From Limnanthes douglasii subsp. nivea (Eukaryota; Streptophyta; Magnoliopsida; Brassicales; Limnanthaceae), in the NCBI GenBank assembly GCA_036936605.1, contig JAUPFV010000004.1:89802334-89866333 (forward strand): 64,000 bases of DNA, given 5' to 3'. The position numbers were made by a program, and so were the translations under genes. The notes below the pieces were generated by a model. It saw only the letters and a program-made list of their open reading frames with translations. It was not told the origin of the DNA and made no database searches. This document shows, piece by piece, positions 21,471-33,631 of the stretch (the first letter of the stretch is position 1; each line of letters opens with the position of its first letter).

Positions 21471-23557
21471 CATATCCTTAGCATACGATTTCATTTCTTA
21501 TATAAACATTTTTATTCAAACTTGAAACTGTATTCTAAGGTCTTTTAGGTTTTTAGTAACTGATATTTGATGTTTTTCACGTGAGCCTTCATATATTCTA
21601 CAGTATTTACTACAACGATAAAATTTGACGTATTTAATGTTATTACCTAATTGTTTTTCAACTTTGGTCTAAAAAGTTTTGTACTTTTTTAAAAATTCTT
21701 ATTTATCTTGAAGAAATTAGAGGTATTCGTAACAAGAGAAGTCACCTATGAATGATATGAAGTACAGATGCCCATTCCATGATTTCTTAGGAAACGGTCC
21801 ACATATTTTTGTATGGATCTATTCTGAGACTTAATTTGCTTTATGTGTCCTATATTTCTTAGGAAACGGTCCATATATTGTTTATTTTTAAATATCTAGT
21901 GCCTGTTACAGTTTTCATGTAACGAAATAATCATTTGATTATTTGTAGACATCTTTTAAAGCGTGTTTTACAGGAAACAAAATCAAATTCATATTGACAT
22001 ATATTAAGTACAATAAATTTTCACTGGAAAGCAACAACTTAAAATCACAAATGACATATATTAAGCAAGAATTTTCCTTTACTTGATGGGTGCATCTTTA
22101 ACCATCATTGAGGCTTCGGCTCATTGTCATATCTTTAAGAGAAATGCAAGCATGGGTCGTCTTAGTTGTTTCAACCCATTATGTGTTTCATGCAACTAAA
22201 GCTAAATTGATTTTTGACAGACCAGAATTGTAAGATTACTATTAGCTTTTATTTAAGCTCGGTACTTTTTATAGTTACGTTGTTTAGATATCCTTTTATT
22301 TTTCATAAAAAACATCAACCTGCAACAGGTGATTACTTATGTTTCTTTGATCCTGAACTGTAAGCCTTATCAAATGCTATATCCTAATATCTTCTTTATG
22401 TTTTCCATATTCAAAACTCACCTTATACATCTTCGAATGTTATTGTTTCAGTCTCTCATCATAAGTATCATGAGAAGAGAGTTTACTAATTGTCCACTTC
22501 TCATGCTAAGGAAAATTGAAACACAAAACCTATTACAACTTTTTGGGAATACCAATCTTAAGTGCCTTTAACTTTGAGGCGCTCGTTGGCATGCTAGAGA
22601 GTTGCAACAACACCATATTAATCTCTTCTTTATTAAACTTTTGCATAATGTTTCTTAGTTGTTTTGAGAAACTCAATTGTGTTGGTAATTTGAGTCAAGA
22701 CAACCCCATGAAATTCTAAAGGTATTTAGTGTTTCGTAATTTTCAGGATCAACCTATACGATTTTCCCACACCTCAACTTATTTTTTCTCTTCATTAGAA
22801 TTTTCTTCAGTGAGGGTTGGGGGTTTCTTAGTCCTTAATGTTAGGTCATAATCACAATAATTCAATTAAAATTTCATGAACTCCATTCATTGGAAAAATT
22901 ATTGTCTTATGGGTTATATGTAATTGAAACACTTTTATATATAACAAACAACACATATAAAACACGTAATCAAACATACTTAAGCGTGACATATGCATGT
23001 AAAACATAACATAGAATGATAAAAAGATACATTTGAATAAATATACGAGCATGCATTTATGAGTTTAAAAACATCACTATTAAACTAATTTTTAAATTGA
23101 TTAGATACTCGTGAAACCATATTTTGGGTTGATTCTATCTACTTTATTAAAAACTTAATGATTAATTTTTCAGTTGATATTCTCAAGATTATGATTAATG
23201 ATACCAATTATTGACCTTTCTTTGTACCGAAATTACTTGAAACAAATTAATATATGAACCTTTCAAACCCTAAAATTATCATTCCACCAATTAACCTTCT
23301 TTTGGGTTGATTAATAGATTTCAAGATTCACCTACCATAATCTGAAAACCTAGTCATATATATCCACATAAAGACACAAACATATATCTCATATTAACCA
23401 AAAACACGTAAAAACAAGCATGTCCAACCATATATTACTAGTTATAGGTCACAAAAAGAAAGAAGATCCAAGCCTACCAACTCTCATGGGTATGTTCTTG
23501 CAACGAAGAACATATTCCCTATAGCAGTACGTGCTCATTAAGGCAAGCTTAATTTAC
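21471..23557. other. AT-rich sequence with no recognised gene
   Basis: Short open frames only, none with a recognisable motif. The minus strand could hold more decayed copia sequence up to about 22800, but I could not identify a domain. A repeated string of about 18 bases, tttcttaggaaacggtcc, occurs near 21783 and 21870. Confidence 0.4.
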
Positions 23558-25041
23558 TAGTTATCTCCCTATTAAATATTTTAATTAGGAATTATTACAC
23601 ATCTGAATTGTGTAGACCCAAAAACTGAATCATGACATTGTTCACCGAACTTTCGTACCTCCGTTGAGTGGTAACCACCATGGATAGATATGACAAAATA
23701 CTTGAACTTGTCAATGGACTCCACATATATTGAAATGTATGTATAGAATAGAAAAAATATCTATGAATATAATATCTACTTTTATAGTAACGTCTTCCTG
23801 ATAACTCAAAAGAGTTCTATTGTTTCGTATACATCTAATTTCCTTTATTTGGTTTGTTACATCTAATTTCATTTATTTGGTTTGTTCTCCTGTGTCAATC
23901 ATATGAATAGTCATAATAATCATGGGGTTCTGAAGCAACTTATCAGTTAGATTACCTCACCTCTTTTTGAGAGATGTAACATGGATGTTTTGTTATAAAA
24001 AATTATTTATTGTCCTAATATTTCAATTTATTTATTTTTAATACTACATAAATTTAGGTAGCATCAGTGCAAGATGTATTAACTTTAACTCTTAGCAAAT
24101 ATAGTAGGTGTAAGCGCTTTACAATTAATCTGTTTTGTAACTACTCTATACTTTAATCGCCACCATATGTAAATAAGTTTTACCATTACTAAATTTTTTG
24201 CCATATAATGTATCTGTTGAATAAATATCAAAGATCTTTGATAGTTGTAAGACAATAATAAATCACCACTATATGTAAAGATGTTTTATCATCACTTAGT
24301 CTTGATGATTTAATTAATCTTCTGAATATGGATTAATGATCCTTAATAGCTGAATATAAATTGAAACATAAACTAGAATTACTTAAGGTTTGAAACTTGG
24401 TGCAGAATAATTATTCTTATTATTAAATATATATTTTCTTTAGAAAATTTTAGTTCCAAATCTTTTTATTTGTTAATTCTGAATTTTTGGGACTCAGCTA
24501 TTTGGTTATTCAAAATTAGAGTTAAATCATCATATGAATCTCTGAATTCTAGATAAAATAAAAAAAAGAATCACCTAAATGTCAAGCCGTAAGATATGAC
24601 TATCTGAAATCACTTAGTCATGCTGTTTTTTCGCACTCACTTGGAATATCCAAAAAACTCAAAAATCACACTTTTGTTCAGAATATGGTCTAATTTTTTG
24701 AATTTCAGGTCTGAAACTTGAAGTTTTAATTAGATCGAATTATTTTCTTATAATATTTTACCAATGCCTTTAATATATATTTATTTGTATCGATTCTAAA
24801 TTCAACCACTTGAAAAATTAAAATTTCTAAGTTATGGCAATAAAATTTATAATTGTATTGAAAATATTTCATGATATGTTTAAATAATTTCCATGGGGAA
24901 TTATCATTGTATATGATTGGATTCTTCACCTCTTTAATAAATAGTAGTTCATTATCATAGTCTCGTAGATATCCATTTGATCATAATTGTATCATTATAT
25001 CAATATTATCTGAATATTTTGGAATAGATTACACAAACATG

Positions 25042-25088
<47 letters not shown>

Positions 25089-25875
25089 AAAAAGGACTGA
25101 AAGTTATCATATTAGGGGTTATGATTGGGCATTCATATGTACCGTACTTGTCGTAATCAGTAGCGGGGACGGTAGGCTCCAGCGTGATATATATTACCTA
25201 TGAAGCCAATCCTTTAAGGTTAGAAAATGTAGGTTTTATTCTATATCCATTAAGCAAAGCCTTTTATAGGGGCGGTACCTAATTGGTCAGGGTAACAAAA
25301 CAAACCTTTCAACACTGAAAAACGAGTTATGCATGAGTATGTTACATGTGAACGCAATAATATAATCATCCAATAGGTGCTCATAATCAGGAAATATTTG
25401 TAGTAGTCTTTCATAAGGGCATGCTTACACAACACAACTATCATTCCTTAAGTTGTGAGTCCCCAAACTCACTTCCTTTCATGTATGCTGACATTTCCCA
25501 CGTGGGTGGGATAACACGTATGTCAATTAGTTTAATAGAATGAGTATATGAATGCTCGTATTATATTGCATACCGCCATGACTTGACATTTATCTTACTA
25601 TATAAGACCTAAATTTAATGTACGACAATACACTTTAAGAGTCTAAAGCATTTCAATGATGTGTTATATCTCATCTAGTGCTTAAACATATCAAAGGGAG
25701 ATGAATATCAATCAAACTCCATAAAAATAAAACAAACAATCTTATGGCATACAGGTAATCACTTTATACACCTGAAAGTCCAAGTGCCAACAACAATAGG
25801 TAGTTACATCCCATAATATGACCGTACAATCACAACTCTCGATGCTTCCTAATGCGTGCATAATGGGTTCACATA
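23558..25875. repeat. 2.3 kb repeat, copy 1
   Basis: Begins actagttatctccctatta and runs to about ataatgggt. Nearly identical, in the same order and orientation, to 41337-43668, by eye about 95%. No ORF with a motif is seen. An (AT)n run lies at 25045-25083 and has a counterpart in copy 2. Boundaries carry no TG/CA ends and no target duplication that I can see. TE-2 lies between the two copies. Confidence 0.85.
25045..25083. repeat. (AT)n microsatellite
   Basis: About 19 AT units, preceded by acacaaacatgcac. The equivalent place in copy 2 is (AC)n(AT)n. Confidence 0.95.
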
Positions 25876-26072
25876 ACGTATACAACAGTTTAAAATATTA
25901 GATACGTAAATAAACTAGAAATCAACTACTCCTATAATATAAAAAGAGATAGCGGTGAAATAATGATTATTTTAGATTATATAAATTACTTTATAATACA
26001 TGGAGAAATATGTTAAGTACGGATTTACTCTTAATAAGCACAGTGAATCAGTATTTTACTTTAGATAAATAT

Positions 26073-26479
26073 TGGTGTGGTTTATTTTCGTCTGAGGGTA
26101 AGTTTGTAATTTTTGTTTAGAGTTGTGTGCAAGTTTGAGAGTATTTAATGTTTGAGTAGAGAGTAGAGGGAGAATTAAGCAGCCTCGTTGTATTTAATTT
26201 TCATTACCCTCATTTAATGTTGGTGGTTGGGTATTTATACCCTTACATTTGGGCTTTATGGGCTTTCGGGTCATGTTTAATGGACCCGGGTCAAGTTCAA
26301 AGACCCATGAGCTCTTAGTAGGAGAGCAGGCAGCTTAGTCAAGAAGTGATTAGGTTTTAAGTACTTTAGTTCTGTTCGAACAGTCCAATGGATGAGGTGT
26401 CCGAACTGCCCCTGTCCGGTTAGGTAGATGGTGTCTGAAATGACCCTGTCCGAAGAGATGATGGAATCCGGACACATCA
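26073..26479 (-). repeat. TE-2 3' LTR
   Basis: 407 bp, TGGTGTGG to ACACATCA on +. Confidence 0.9.
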
Positions 26480-26496
26480 GTAGCCCCTTTTTTAGG
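26480..26496 (-). other. TE-2 polypurine tract
   Basis: Identical to the 17 bases in TE-1; minus strand cctaaaaaaggggctac. Confidence 0.85.
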
Positions 26497-26644
26497 TGGT
26501 GTTCAAAAAACTTTGGCAAGACCTACAAAACAGTTTGTTTCCAGTGACAGTTACATCCGGACAAGTCCTCCGAATTGTGTTATAGTTTTATCCGGACTGA
26601 AAAAGGTTCTTTGAATCTAAACGGTTTTTTGCCAGAGTTCGTGG

Positions 26645-26827
26645 GACACGTGTCTCTCTCTGGTTCGTCACTTAAGCCGTTTTTTCACCTTGATTTTCGC
26701 TACCACCTTCTCTGAAAAGCAACCTCTTCATTAAATGAAGGTGACATCAGCGTTGTTTCTTAATCATTGCAAATCCTTTTGAATTCTAATAGGAATCAAA
26801 GCGCATTTTGGGGTTTTTTATAAATTA
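26645..26827 (+). promoter_or_regulatory. Putative aORF promoter in TE-2
   Basis: gacacgtgtc at 26645-26654 and tataaatta at 26819-26827, 174 bp apart, as in TE-1. The TATA box is 105 bp before the ATG at 26924. A gtgacatcagcg block lies between them. Confidence 0.6.
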
Positions 26828-26923
26828 AAACACTTTTCCACTGTTTTACTATCACCTTCATTTTCACTTTGCTAATTTTCAGAGCTTTCTCTCTCAAACA
26901 CAAGTTCTTCAGTTTGGTTGTTT

Positions 26924-29882
26924 ATGTTCATGGCTAGGAATGCTTTAATCAGAGGCGGCTGGCTCAATCTATCAGAACTAGAAAAAGCATAAAAAGTTAA
27001 ACGGGAAAGGCGCATCGCAACAGGCTTACCTACTTCCCATATCGACAAACCAGTAACCTCCAACACAGAGCCTGACCAGGGTTCCTCCTCAACAAAATGT
27101 TCCAAACCGAGGAGATTGTTTCAAACCAACCTTTCTCCCATTGTCTCAGGCTCATCGGTTCGAGAATCAGAACCCACCGTTGAACTAGGGCCAGCAGTTA
27201 CTAGCCTAAAAAAACCTACCCTATTCATAGTTATGGGGTCAGACGCAGATACTTCTCCCAACAATCTAGTCGATCGAAGAAGAGGTCGGCTGGTTAAGGG
27301 GCAAGCTTCCAAAGGAACCCCTTCAAAATCAGGTGCCAAGGATAGAAATACGGGGTCAGAGGCACCCATAAAAGTACCCAAGGACAGGCTGTCCGGACCG
27401 GAGGCCACTGGCTCAAGCCCCCAAAGAGAAACCTCCACATTAGAGCCCCAGCCGGAGGCCAGAGTTCAGGAAAGTATTGAAGCTTAAAACTCCGGAGGTC
27501 AGACTGAACCAACTCCAACCCCCCCCCCACAAAGACAACTGAAAACCCTTCCTCGGTAATAGAGGAAGTAATGGAGGATTCTATCGAAGAGGCTCCATTC
27601 GAGTCCGAACCCTCCGAACAGACTAGTGATGCTGCTGTTATTAAGAAGGATAAGGGCAAAGAGAAACTATGCCTTAGGCATCCAGAATTACCAGAAATCC
27701 TCGATGCAAAAGTGGAATCTTGATTCCACAAGGTAAACGTTAAATATCTTCTTTCCTTACAAAAAATAAACTATGCTTTCATCCATACAGCCGAGTTGGG
27801 CGGATGCGTACGAAGTGGGGGATTCTGGAGAACGTAAAGATAAGAATCCCCATAGACCCCGAAACCCCAATGGACTGCAAACTCAGTAAAATAGTCATCT
27901 TCACTGAGCTTTTTAATTGAGGTTTAAGGTTCCCCTTAGATCCGGAGATAGTTAGGTATTTCCACCTCATCAAGCTCTGCCCTAGTCAACTGAGCCCCAA
28001 CGCCTGGTACACACTTATGGCCTGCATGGCCTCCAGGCTCTTCGAGATTCCTTTACCAATGGAGGAATTTGCAGCTGTGGCCAATCTCTGCAGAAACCAC
28101 CACATTCCCTTCTATCACTTCAACATGGGTGATAATTATAAGGCAGTGGATGATCTGCTTGATTCGGAGAGAAATTGGAGGACTAAATTCATGTTCGTAA
28201 GCGGCGCTTGAGAGAATGGGAGGAAAATCAAAGCTGGAGTCAATCCGAGTCTCCTCACCAGCAGATGGAGGAGTGATCGTAAGGATCCTACCTTACATTT
28301 TTAATTTTAATTTTATCGAATTTGCTTAAACTGACTGGTCTTGTCTTTTGTCTTGACAGAGCTGCCCAAAGATTTCAATGACTATCTAAAGGCCGGGCAG
28401 ACCACTTGTATCAAGATCAACACTTGGGCTGCTGAAAAGTGGGGGAACCGGTTTGATGATGCTTTTACAGGAGGCAATTTTGCAAGGTCTCACCTCTGGA
28501 ACACTACTGGCCGGAGGGACTTGACCTGGGAAGAACTCACCACTCCACCCCCTCTGGATGTAATCCTCAAGAGAACACACGAACCAGATGGGTCACTATA
28601 CTTGCCAGGCTGGGCCAAGGCCCCAAGTAAAATGAAAGGCAAGAAAGGGAAAGGTAAGAAGGCTGCAGGTGAGGCTAACCCTGACGAGGTGGAGTAGGCT
28701 ACTCCAACAAACCCAGAGAGGCCAGCCCCAAGCCACATTGATGATGCTCTGCTAGAAGTGGTGGAGCAGGAGAGTGCTAAGGATGAGGTAGGATCTCCCA
28801 AACCTCCAAGGGTTCCCAAGAGAGACCGAAAACATGGAGAAGAGAACAAGGAGAGGGAGGCCAAAAAGAAAAAGAACCTCCAGGGGTGATGAACTTTCTC
28901 TCCGGCCTCCGGAGCCTCTCCCCCCTATAGACCCTACTGATCCGACAAGAGCAGAGGAGATCCCTGGTGACTTTCAAACTGACGAGGTTGGAGGAGGAGA
29001 CCTGAGCATTGATGGTGTTGACATTACAGGGCTTGATGGACTTGGTGACTATTTTGCAAACCTTCCCAAAGACGACTTTGATGGGCCTCACCTTCCTCCA
29101 AGCACTTCGAACACCGTTACTTTTAATGGTAAGACTTTTACTGTTTCAAGTGAAAGGGATACTATAACTCATTCCATATTAAGTAATGTTCATCCAGTGC
29201 TTGTTTTGGAGAAACAATTTCGAGGTCAGGCAGATATCATCAAAGATCTCAAATCTGACAAGGAGAAACTGTCCAACGATCTCCTCACTGCCACTCAAAA
29301 TACTGAAATTCTGAAGGGAGAAAACGAGGACCTAAAGAAGAGCGGAAAGGGGTGGACCACAAAGGTTTCCACTTTAAAAGACACTATCAAAGAGCTCCGG
29401 GAGAAGCTGTCCGGATTAGAGAAAGATCTCACCTCTTCGAAAGAGGAAACGAAGGCCAAGGACCAAGTCATCCATAACTTGACAAATGACAAGATTGCGC
29501 TTGAGAACACAGTGTCCAAGGCTGCAGAGGAGAAATCAAGTCTGCTAAGGGAGCAAGAGGACAAAATTCAGTTTAAGATCGATGATTATGCCAACAATGT
29601 AATAGATACTTAAGAGCAAATGTATGCTAAAGTGAGGTCGGACATGGTCTTGCTCTTTCATGAGAAGTTCCCGAAGAGGTACCTAGGAGATTTGTGGCTT
29701 CATGTAGAGTACGAAGACCTTCCCTTCCACACTATGGTTGATGGAGACTTGCATGATTATTCCAGCGCTTCCTCCTCTGACGAAGAAGAAAACACCGGGG
29801 AGGACCCACATGAAGAGAAAGACGATCCCAGAAGAAGAAGAAAACAAGTGAGGTTGAGCCATATTCAAAGCCTCAGTCTTAG
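26924..29882 (+). pseudogene. TE-2 antisense ORF (aORF), two exons
   Basis: Exon 1 26924-28278, exon 2 28360-29882. Same protein as in TE-1: start MFMARNALIRGGWLNLSEL, a Ser/Pro/Lys-rich segment, globular core with SPNAWYTLMACMA and FYHFNMGDNYKAVDDLL (28017-28211), then exon 2 QLPKDFNDYLKAGQT (28360 on), a lysine-rich linker, and a long coiled coil in the 259-aa frame 28834-29613, ending in DMVLLFHEKFPKRYLGDLW. Damage: stop near residue 23 (gcataa), stop after ESIEA at 27485, frameshift near 27530 at a C run, stops near 27720 and 28207, frameshift near 28880, stop at 29610. The coiled-coil half is the best preserved part. A nuclear role is only a guess from the basic patches. Confidence 0.8.
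28279..28359 (+). other. Intron of TE-2 aORF
   Basis: 81 bp, gtaagg to tcttgacag, phase 1 (c | ag ctg ccc). Same position as in TE-1. Confidence 0.8.
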
Positions 29883-29921
29883 ATTATGAATTATCTTTTC
29901 ATCTTTTATGTTATCTGAACT

Positions 29922-30027
29922 AAATTCCTTGGAAGGTCAAGGCATTTTTGTAATTGTGTCCGGTATTTGACCGGATAGATCTTTTGTTCCATCTGACAAT
30001 TTAAAAGTCCTTGGAAGGCCAAGGCAC
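29922..30027. repeat. Duplicated hairpin downstream of TE-2 aORF
   Basis: Copies near 29924-29942 (ttccttggaaggtcaagg, one change in the stem) and 30006-30024 (gtccttggaaggccaagg). Equivalent to 15282-15372. Confidence 0.6.
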
Positions 30028-30382
30028 TTAGGTTATTTCAATGAATATTTTTGTTTTGCACAATTCTTGCATTCTTTCATAGTTTGTTTCAATTTTGGTG
30101 GCTAGTGTTTAAATAGCCCTTAGTTATTTCATAAATATTCTAAAGCAAGAGTGTTTAAATTCTCTGATGACAAATGTTTAAGTAGTCATCATTCCTTTAA
30201 TTCAATCCGGATGGTGTGACAAAAAACAAAGTAAGAACACTTCGAATTTTTTAAGAAGGCATCAAATTTTATAAAAAGCCCAGACACCTCACTAAAACCT
30301 CCCCGCGCCACCAGGGTAGGAAAGAGTATGCCCCAAAATATTTACATGGATTTTTTTAAACAAGTAAATATTTACATTGCTT
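30028..30382. other. TE-2 intergenic region between aORF and pol
   Basis: No ORF. Closely follows the TE-1 sequence at 15373-15728. Confidence 0.6.
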
Positions 30383-33300
30383 CTATTCTAAGTACATTCG
30401 GAGATGTTCAATATTCCACGGGTGATTGAAAACCCTTCCATCTTTGTCTTCAAGCCAGTATGTTCTAGGTTTGAGCCTTTCAATGACCATATAAGGTCCT
30501 TCCCAAGTTGGGGCTAGTTTGCCGAGCAGCTTCTCCTTAGTATGTAAGAAGACCTTCCTTAACACATTGTCCCCCGGCTGAAAATCTCTTCTTTTAACTC
30601 TAGAAGCAAACATGCTTCTCATCAAACCCTGATAATGTGCAGTTCTAAGGTGAGCCTTAACTTGTCTTTCCTCTATTAGGTCAAGCTGACCCCTGACTGC
30701 TACTTCCTTGGCGTGTTCGGATAAATTGCGAACTCAAAAAGAAGGGAGAGTTGCCTCTATGGGAGCTATGGCATCCATCCCATAGACCAAGGTAAAAGGT
30801 GATTCTTGTGTTGCAGCCCCAAGAGTAGTCCGGTAGGCCTACAAAACCTCTTGTAAATAACTAGGCCATTTTCCAACAACCCCTTCTAAATTTTTCTTCA
30901 AACCGAACAGTATAGTTCTGTTGCCACCTCAACTTGACCGTTTGCTTGTGGATGGAAAGGGGAAGAGAAACAATGCTGTATACCCTTAGAGGCACATAAA
31001 CTCTCCATTTCCTTGTTGTCGAACTGTGGCCCATTGTCTGTTGTTATCTTCTGTGGAACACCAAATCTGCAACAGATATTAGATAAAATGAATTTTATGA
31101 CGGCTTTTGATGTTGTTCCTGCTAGTGGGGCTGCTTCAATCCACTTCGAGAAATAATCAATTGCAACAATTATCGTCCTGCGTCCTCCGGATGCCATGGG
31201 AAGAGGTCCCACCAAATCCAACCCCCATCGAGAAAAAGGTATAGGCTCAGAAATTGACTCTAAAGGGATGGATGGGACATGAATTTCATTGCTATATCTC
31301 TGGCATGGGTCACACCTTTTCACCAGCTCCTTAGCATCTTGCATTATAGAAGGCCAATAATAGCCAGCTAGTAAAACTCTTCTTGTTAGAGCCATGAATC
31401 CACAGTGAGCTGATCCCTCACCATCATGTAATTCGGAGAGGACTACTTGAGATTCATCATCTCCCAAACATCGCAAAAGAGATTTACTGTAAGACTTTTT
31501 ATACAGAACGCCTCTTAGTATGATAAAACCACGAGGCAAGATGCCATCGGAGAGATACTGCAGGAGAGGAAATCTCCAATCTTGAGGTTGTTTCATCTGT
31601 ACATCGAAAATTTCTTCCTTTTTACCCACATCAAGTTGAATGGAAGGGCTCTCCAGCACATGGATCCAAGGATATGACTCAGTGTATGCTATGGTTGCCA
31701 ATGAATCTGCTAGTTCATTTTCTGTTCGGGGTATATGCTCATAAACAATGCTTTTGAACTTAAGTGCCTCATTTTTTAAAAGAAGTAAATACTTCACTAG
31801 TTGCTCCTTTTTTGCCTCAGATTGACCTTGTGCATGGTGGCTAAGAAGCTGGGAATGACTCATCAGCTTGACCCTCTTGGCCCCACAAATATAAGCTAAC
31901 TTTAAACCAACGATAGTTGCTTCGTATTCGGACGCATTGTTGGAAGCCCTAAAAGCAAAACATATAGCCCGGTACATTTTGTCACCATATTTAGAAGTCA
32001 AGCACACCCCTGCACCACATCCCATAGTACTTGATCCACCATCTGTCTGGACGATCCAGACCTTTTTGTTTTTCATCTCAGTAGTTTGCTCTATATCCCT
32101 AACAGAGTGGAATTCAACTAAAAAATCAGCCACAACTTGGGATTTTACTGATGTTCGAGGAGAAAAATCAATATCGAAGTCCCCCAACTCCACTGACCAC
32201 TTAGTCATTCTACTTGAAATGTCTGCCTTTTGAAGAACATTTTTCAACGGAAAAGATGTCCGGACGATAATAGGATGAGCTTGAAAATAAGGCATCATCT
32301 TCCTTGCACCAACTACCAAGGCTAATGCTAATTTTTTGAGCTTTAAATAGCATTTTTCTGCATCTATCAAGCTCTTGCTGATGTAGTACACCGGATGGGG
32401 GTAATTATCCACCTCTCTTACCAATACAGCACTGATGGCACAACTGGAAACTGCCAAATATACGAAGAGCGTCTCTCAATCAACAGGTTTAAATAAAGTC
32501 TTGAGGGAGGACAGATGTTTCTTGATCTCATTGAAGGCCTCTTCGCACTGTGAAGTCGAGTCAAATCCTTTTGCACCCTTTAAAGTTTGAAAAAACAGAG
32601 CGCATATGTCTGAAGACCTTGAGATGAATCGATTTAAAGCAACCAACCTCCCAGTCAACCGTTGTACTTCTGTAACATTTTGAGGAGGCTCCATTTGGAA
32701 TAAAGCATTAAGCTGGTCCGGATCGGGCTGTATCCCTTGCTCATTTATTATATAACCTAGGAATTTCCCGGACTGTACTCCGAACACACACTTTTCGGGA
32801 TTTAGTTTCAAATCTACTTTTACTAAGTTAGCAAATGTTTCTTAGAGGTCTGCCAAGTGTAGTTGTTCATCCAAACTTTTTACCATCATGTCATCAATGT
32901 ATACTTCCATATTTCTTCCAATTTGATTACCAAAGGCTTTGTTCACTAACCTCTGATAGGTAGCCCCAGTATTTTTCAACCCAAATGGCATTACCTTGTA
33001 ACAATGAAGACCCCTATCAGTGACAAATGTGGTATGCTCCTGATCCTTCGGATCCACTTGAATCTGGTTGTACCCGGAGAAGGCATCCATGAAAGACAAT
33101 AGCTTATTTCCAGAAGTGGAATCCACCAGCTGATAAATCTGGGGGACCGGGTATAAATCTTTTGGGCAAGCCCGATTGAGATCTGTGAAATCAATACACA
33201 TACGCCACTTGCCATTTTTCTTTTTCACCAAGACCGGATTGGCTGTCCACAAAGGATACTGAGACTCCTTTATATGCCCCATTTTAGTGAGCCTGTCAAC

Positions 33301-33628
33301 TTCTTGAACAATAACATCAGCCTTTTCCTTGGAAAAGCCCTTCTCTTTTGTACCACAGGTGTTATATCTCTTCGAATGGATAGGTGGTGTGATATAATAT
33401 CTGCTGGAACCCAGTAACATTAGCATTGCACCAAGCAAAAACATGCTGATGATCTTTTAGAAACTTCAACATTTTACACTTCCGTTCGGATGGCATTTTG
33501 GACCCTATCTTAACACTTTTTCCTTCTTCCAAAGAATGTGTTTCAACTTCTTCAACCGGTATCAACACTCCAGGGGTCTCTCTAGGGTCATCAATTTCAC
33601 CCTCACCCCCAGAAAGCCCCTCAAACTG
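30383..33628 (-). pseudogene. pol: TE-2 pol
   Basis: RT leader 33568-33362 (MLIPVEEVETHSLEEGKSV), RT 33444-32842 with PVLVKKKNGKWRMCIDF, FSGYNQIQVD, MPFGLKNTGATYQRLV and intact YIDDMMVKS. Thumb and connection at 32811-32476 (SGKFLGYIINEQGIQPDP). A 519-aa frame 32457-30898 holds the first RNase H, the archaeal-type RNase H (WIVQTDGGSSTMGCGAG) and integrase with CDPCQRY, WGLDLVGPLP, TTDNGPQFDN and HPQANGQVEVA. Integrase C-terminus 30625-30383. Stops at about 32840 and 32475 and frameshifts near 33400 and 30900 break an otherwise near-complete enzyme set. About 39 bp in the RNase H-integrase linker (LARKIKHKA in TE-1) are deleted near 31530. Confidence 0.92.
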
Positions 33629-33631
33629 CTA
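33629..33631 (-). other. Conserved stop between gag-protease and pol, TE-2
   Basis: TAG after VRIKEE, followed in the same frame by QFEGLSGGEGEIDDP and then pol. This is the clearest case, since frame is kept on both sides and only the stop separates the two parts. Confidence 0.7.

Noticed and set aside
25876..26072. Possible gene near TE-2 left flank
   Set aside because: AT-rich, no ORF of note.
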